A DNA stretch of 24,470 nt from DATDXN01 sp035289305 (lineage in GTDB: Bacteria; Patescibacteriota; Microgenomatia; UBA1406; HO2-37-13b), in NCBI GenBank assembly GCA_035289305.1, contig DATDXN010000035.1, positions 1 through 24,470 on the forward strand, written 5' to 3'. The notes under the pieces were generated by a model. That model did not search any database. It was not told the DNA's origin and saw only the letters and a list, made by a program, of their open reading frames with translations. How positions within the stretch are numbered: position 1 is the stretch's first letter; each line of letters opens with the position of its first letter. Below, piece by piece: positions 22,471 to 24,470 of the stretch. Position numbers and translations under genes: made by a program.

Positions 22471-23595
22471 ATGAAGATACTCTTTGTTTCAACCTATTTT
22501 GTGCCCTATCTTTCGGGACTTACCGTATATCCCTATCGGCTGCTTCGTCATCTTGCGGCAAAAGGTAGCTCCATTCATGTGTTGACATTTGCTCATACCA
22601 AAAATCTACCCCTGCGAGAAAAAAAAGAGGGAATTTCTATAGAAAGGGTATCGTACTGGTTTAAAATTTCAAAAGGTTTTTGTGCGCCTTTTTTTATTGT
22701 TTCGGTTTTGAGAAGTCTTTCAAGCAGTGATGTGATGATCATTAATCAACCATCCGTGGAGGGATTAATTGCTATTGTGTTGGCGCGGCTTTTGGGAAAA
22801 TCAGTTATCTCTCTCTATCATTGCACATTACACCTCGGAGACAGTCTTTTTCACAGGATACTTGCGTGGGTGGTAAACAAGGTTATTTTTATTGAACTGA
22901 TACTTTCTCATCATATTGTGGCAACAAGTGAAGATTACGTACGCAACACAATGACTGAAAAACTTCATCGAAAAACTACTATTATTGCGCCTCCGATCAT
23001 ATCATATCCCACTTCCGAAGATGTTCAGACTGCGTTTGCAAGACAAAAGGGAGGAAATATATGGATTGGGTTTTGCGGTCGCGTGGCACGGGAAAAGGGG
23101 ATTGAATACGCCGTCGGGGCTTCCCAATACATACATACACCAACAGTTTTCGTATTTGCGGGGCCATATGGCGAGGACGTTGTTGGCGAGGAGGAGTATT
23201 ATCAAAAAATAAAAAAGCTGCTTATCACACAAAACATATCGCATATATTTTTAGGAAAACTTACTGATGATCAGCTGGGAGCGTTTTATTGCGCAATTGA
23301 TGTTTTGGCAATGTGTTCAATTAATAGCACTGAAGCATTTGGGATGGTGCAGGCAGAGGCGATGCTTGCGGGAACTCCGGTTGTGGCATCAGACATGCCC
23401 GGTGTTCGAGTTCCTATTAGTTTAGCCGGCATGGGCTATCTTTTCCGACCCCGTGATCCCCAAGACTTGGCAGAAAAACTTGAAAAAGCGATCAAAAATA
23501 GAAAAGAATTGAGTAAAAAACAAAACATTGCAGAAAAAGTGTTTGATATCAAAAAATTTTATACAAAATGGGAAGAAGTTTTTGAAAAGGTGTAA
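22471..23595 (+). CDS. Family 4 glycosyltransferase
   Basis: A 374-residue GT-B retaining glycosyltransferase. The start STYFVPYLSGLTVYPYRLLRHLA is the usual acceptor-domain loop. The donor domain begins at IWIGFCGRVAREKGIEYAV and has E-x7-E in STEAFGMVQAEAMLAGTPVVASD near residue 290. It is the last gene of the rightward unit and abuts the convergent next gene with no spacer, so the two transcripts must share or overlap their terminators. No terminator hairpin is visible. Donor and acceptor are unknown. Confidence 0.9.
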   Translation: MKILFVSTYFVPYLSGLTVYPYRLLRHLAAKGSSIHVLTFAHTKNLPLREKKEGISIERVSYWFKISKGFCAPFFIVSVLRSLSSSDVMIINQPSVEGLIAIVLARLLGKSVISLYHCTLHLGDSLFHRILAWVVNKVIFIELILSHHIVATSEDYVRNTMTEKLHRKTTIIAPPIISYPTSEDVQTAFARQKGGNIWIGFCGRVAREKGIEYAVGASQYIHTPTVFVFAGPYGEDVVGEEEYYQKIKKLLITQNISHIFLGKLTDDQLGAFYCAIDVLAMCSINSTEAFGMVQAEAMLAGTPVVASDMPGVRVPISLAGMGYLFRPRDPQDLAEKLEKAIKNRKELSKKQNIAEKVFDIKKFYTKWEEVFEKV

Positions 23596-24204
23596 TTATT
23601 CAAGGAATTTGAAGGTAGAGAGCATTTGATCGTATATCTTTGATAGATCATCTCCTACACTAGTATTGTTTACAACATAGACGTATTGACCTTTTTTCAA
23701 AGCAACGTCGTGAGAAATAGAACTCATAACAGTACTTTGGAATTCAATAGCTGGAAGATTGTCTATAACAAGATTATCTTTTATCTTTTTGAACTCATGA
23801 AATTCTAGCGTGGGTTCTGTAGCAAAAGCTCTTTCCGTTGAATTTGTTTTTATCCATGTTTCAAGAGATAAATTATTACTATCATAAACGTATACGGCAA
23901 TTTGAGACGTTTGAGAACGAAGTATATTATCTTGATAATCAATATGAAGTATAACTCCACCATGTAGTTGAGCCATTGATGTTAAAGACTGATTATCTCT
24001 TTTAGAAATAATACCTATTTTCAGAATTTTTGGGTATTTAATTTCATATCCATACTTTTCATCTTTATACACCTTCCAATCCGCTGTTTCGTCAATAGTA
24101 GTTGCAACCGGGTTAACTGGTGCGGATGTTGGCTGTATCGCAGTTTGAGGAGGAAGAACTAACGGCTGGTTAGTCATCGTTTCTTCACTTTGTCGTGAGG
24201 TCAT
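23596..24204 (-). CDS. Extracytoplasmic-type protein lacking its own membrane anchor
   Basis: A 202-residue protein with a Pro/Thr-rich linker (residues 10-38), then a domain beginning WKVYKDEKYGYEIKYP, common in exported Patescibacteria proteins of unknown function and distantly PsbP-like. Such proteins normally begin with a membrane helix; this frame has none. A suitable helix is encoded just upstream in a frame ending in ATGA overlap with this start (24201-24204). So this may be the 3' part of a frameshifted gene, or the second member of a coupled pair. The longest start, ATG 24204, is used; a second ATG lies nine codons in. Confidence 0.7.
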   Translation of the reverse strand: MTSRQSEETMTNQPLVLPPQTAIQPTSAPVNPVATTIDETADWKVYKDEKYGYEIKYPKILKIGIISKRDNQSLTSMAQLHGGVILHIDYQDNILRSQTSQIAVYVYDSNNLSLETWIKTNSTERAFATEPTLEFHEFKKIKDNLVIDNLPAIEFQSTVMSSISHDVALKKGQYVYVVNNTSVGDDLSKIYDQMLSTFKFLE

Positions 24205-24323
24205 ATACTCATATACATATATGTGCCCACTGATGAAGCAAAGGCGATGACCGCGGCAAACAAGAGAAGCACGAATATATTCACAAATGATGGCGATGCA
24301 TGTGGCCTATCATGAGGTTCCAT
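24201..24323 (-). CDS. 40-residue membrane-anchor frame, likely N-terminus of the next protein
   Basis: It encodes MEPHDRPHASPS, then a membrane helix (FVNIFVLLLFAAVIAFASSV), then GTYMYMSI and a TGA that overlaps the ATG of the 202-residue gene. The shape (short polar head, one helix, then linker) is exactly that of an N-terminal anchor of a linker-domain protein. The helix exit is followed by repeated TATATG units where a 2-nt change would fuse the frames. Independent small protein or frameshifted N-terminus cannot be separated by eye. Confidence 0.6.
   Translation of the reverse strand: MEPHDRPHASPSFVNIFVLLLFAAVIAFASSVGTYMYMSI
24202..24221 (-). repeat. TATATG repeat at the frame junction
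   Basis: On the minus strand two TATATG units are followed by AG and a third TATATG. Loss of the AG would join the membrane-anchor frame to the 202-residue frame. The short repeat is a plausible site for slippage or for a sequencing or assembly error. Confidence 0.6.
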
Positions 24324-24341
24324 AATTTATATGGCTCTAGA

Positions 24342-24470
24342 CTAGGAAATTCTAACAAAACGATACTTTTTCAGTAAAACTATAAGCTCTTTGCACAACT
24401 GTTCTTTCTTCTTTCCGTATCTCCATTCGCATTCCTTTAAGTGTAGCATAAAATTTACTTTGCAACCATT
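24342..24470 (-). CDS. ISXO2/IS1595-like transposase, C-terminal end (runs off the window)
   Basis: The minus strand from the window edge reads NGCKVNFMLHLKECEWRYGK and onward, ending LIVLLKKY...S and TAG at 24344-24342 (42 residues visible). The pattern xxFxLHLKExEWRyn...LxxxLLxLL is the C-terminal signature of ISXO2-like (IS1595 family) DDE transposases as I know them. The gene starts outside the window. Only 18 bp separate its stop from the next minus-strand gene, so the element's end must lie in or near 24324-24341. There GGCTCTAG (24333-24340) could belong to a terminal repeat, not verified. Whether the transposase is complete is unknown. Confidence 0.7.
   Translation of the reverse strand, partial: NGCKVNFMLHLKECEWRYGKKKEQLCKELIVLLKKYRFVRIS

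Noticed and set aside
24345..24431. Alternative 26-29 codon minus-strand frame in the right edge
   Set aside because: The overlapping frame with the LHLKECEW motif is clearly the protein-like one.
1..24470. CRISPR arrays, rRNA genes, replication origin, att sites
   Set aside because: No regularly spaced repeats, rRNA sequence, DnaA-box cluster or att-like duplication was seen, apart from the 14-bp repeats in RNase H.

Overview
The window reads as chromosome from a Patescibacteria (Candidate Phyla Radiation) bacterium, probably of the Parcubacteria/Microgenomates side. This is inferred from the gene repertoire: an adenosylcobalamin-dependent ribonucleotide reductase interrupted by an intein, a PduO-type adenosyltransferase, a short pilin of the T4SS-pilin type, a VirD4-like ATPase with an N-terminal membrane anchor, a coiled-coil/SpoIID cell-wall protein, a short DivIC/FtsB protein, and many glycosyltransferases. 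Genes are packed with overlaps of 4-20 nt or gaps of a few bases. TGA is an ordinary stop, so the Gly-recoding lineages (Gracilibacteria/SR1) are unlikely. No stretch longer than 300 bases lacks a gene.

Layout. 1-5064 is a cobalamin block: class II ribonucleotide reductase (open at the left edge, with an intein exactly at the radical cysteine), cob(I)alamin adenosyltransferase, then a compact cobalamin riboswitch in front of an unrecognised 392-residue Cys-rich-tailed protein. 5094-7630 holds a small conserved-looking protein, a GT2 and a GT4 glycosyltransferase, and thioredoxin. 7725-8365 is an AbrB/PIN toxin-antitoxin pair. 8501-11254 holds a PcsB/SpoIID-type wall protein, a Thr-rich surface protein with an IPETG tail, a pilin, and a 48-residue membrane protein coupled to a GtrB-like glycosyltransferase. 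A tRNA-Met with an odd T-stem lies upstream of that glycosyltransferase. 12375-13787 has an unrecognised protein with an internal RR motif and a DivIC/FtsB-like protein. 13893-16446 has an atypical tyrosine recombinase, a polysaccharide flippase and an RNase H carrying a GC-rich palindromic insertion. From a palindromic, divergent -10 box at 16853, a TPR-like protein runs left, and a long unit runs right: VirD4-like ATPase, flavin oxidoreductase, GT-C mannosyltransferase-like protein, methyltransferase and GT4. The right edge has an extracytoplasmic domain protein whose membrane anchor is in a different frame, and the C-terminal end of an ISXO2/IS1595-like transposase.

The genes suggest three themes: B12-dependent deoxynucleotide synthesis by a probable cobalamin scavenger; building and exporting surface polysaccharide (flippase, lipid-linked-sugar GtrB-type and GT-C enzymes, several GTs, methyltransferase); and surface machinery (pilin, coupling ATPase, wall hydrolase-like protein, anchored proteins).

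Regulatory reading: many first genes have a sigma70-like -10 box only 6-11 nt before the start codon and no Shine-Dalgarno sequence, implying leaderless mRNAs, while several operon-internal genes have clear Shine-Dalgarno sequences. The strongest candidates for something new are the B12 riboswitch plus unknown gene, this leaderless pattern with a shared palindromic -10, the palindromic insertion inside RNase H, and the recombinase lacking two usual catalytic residues.
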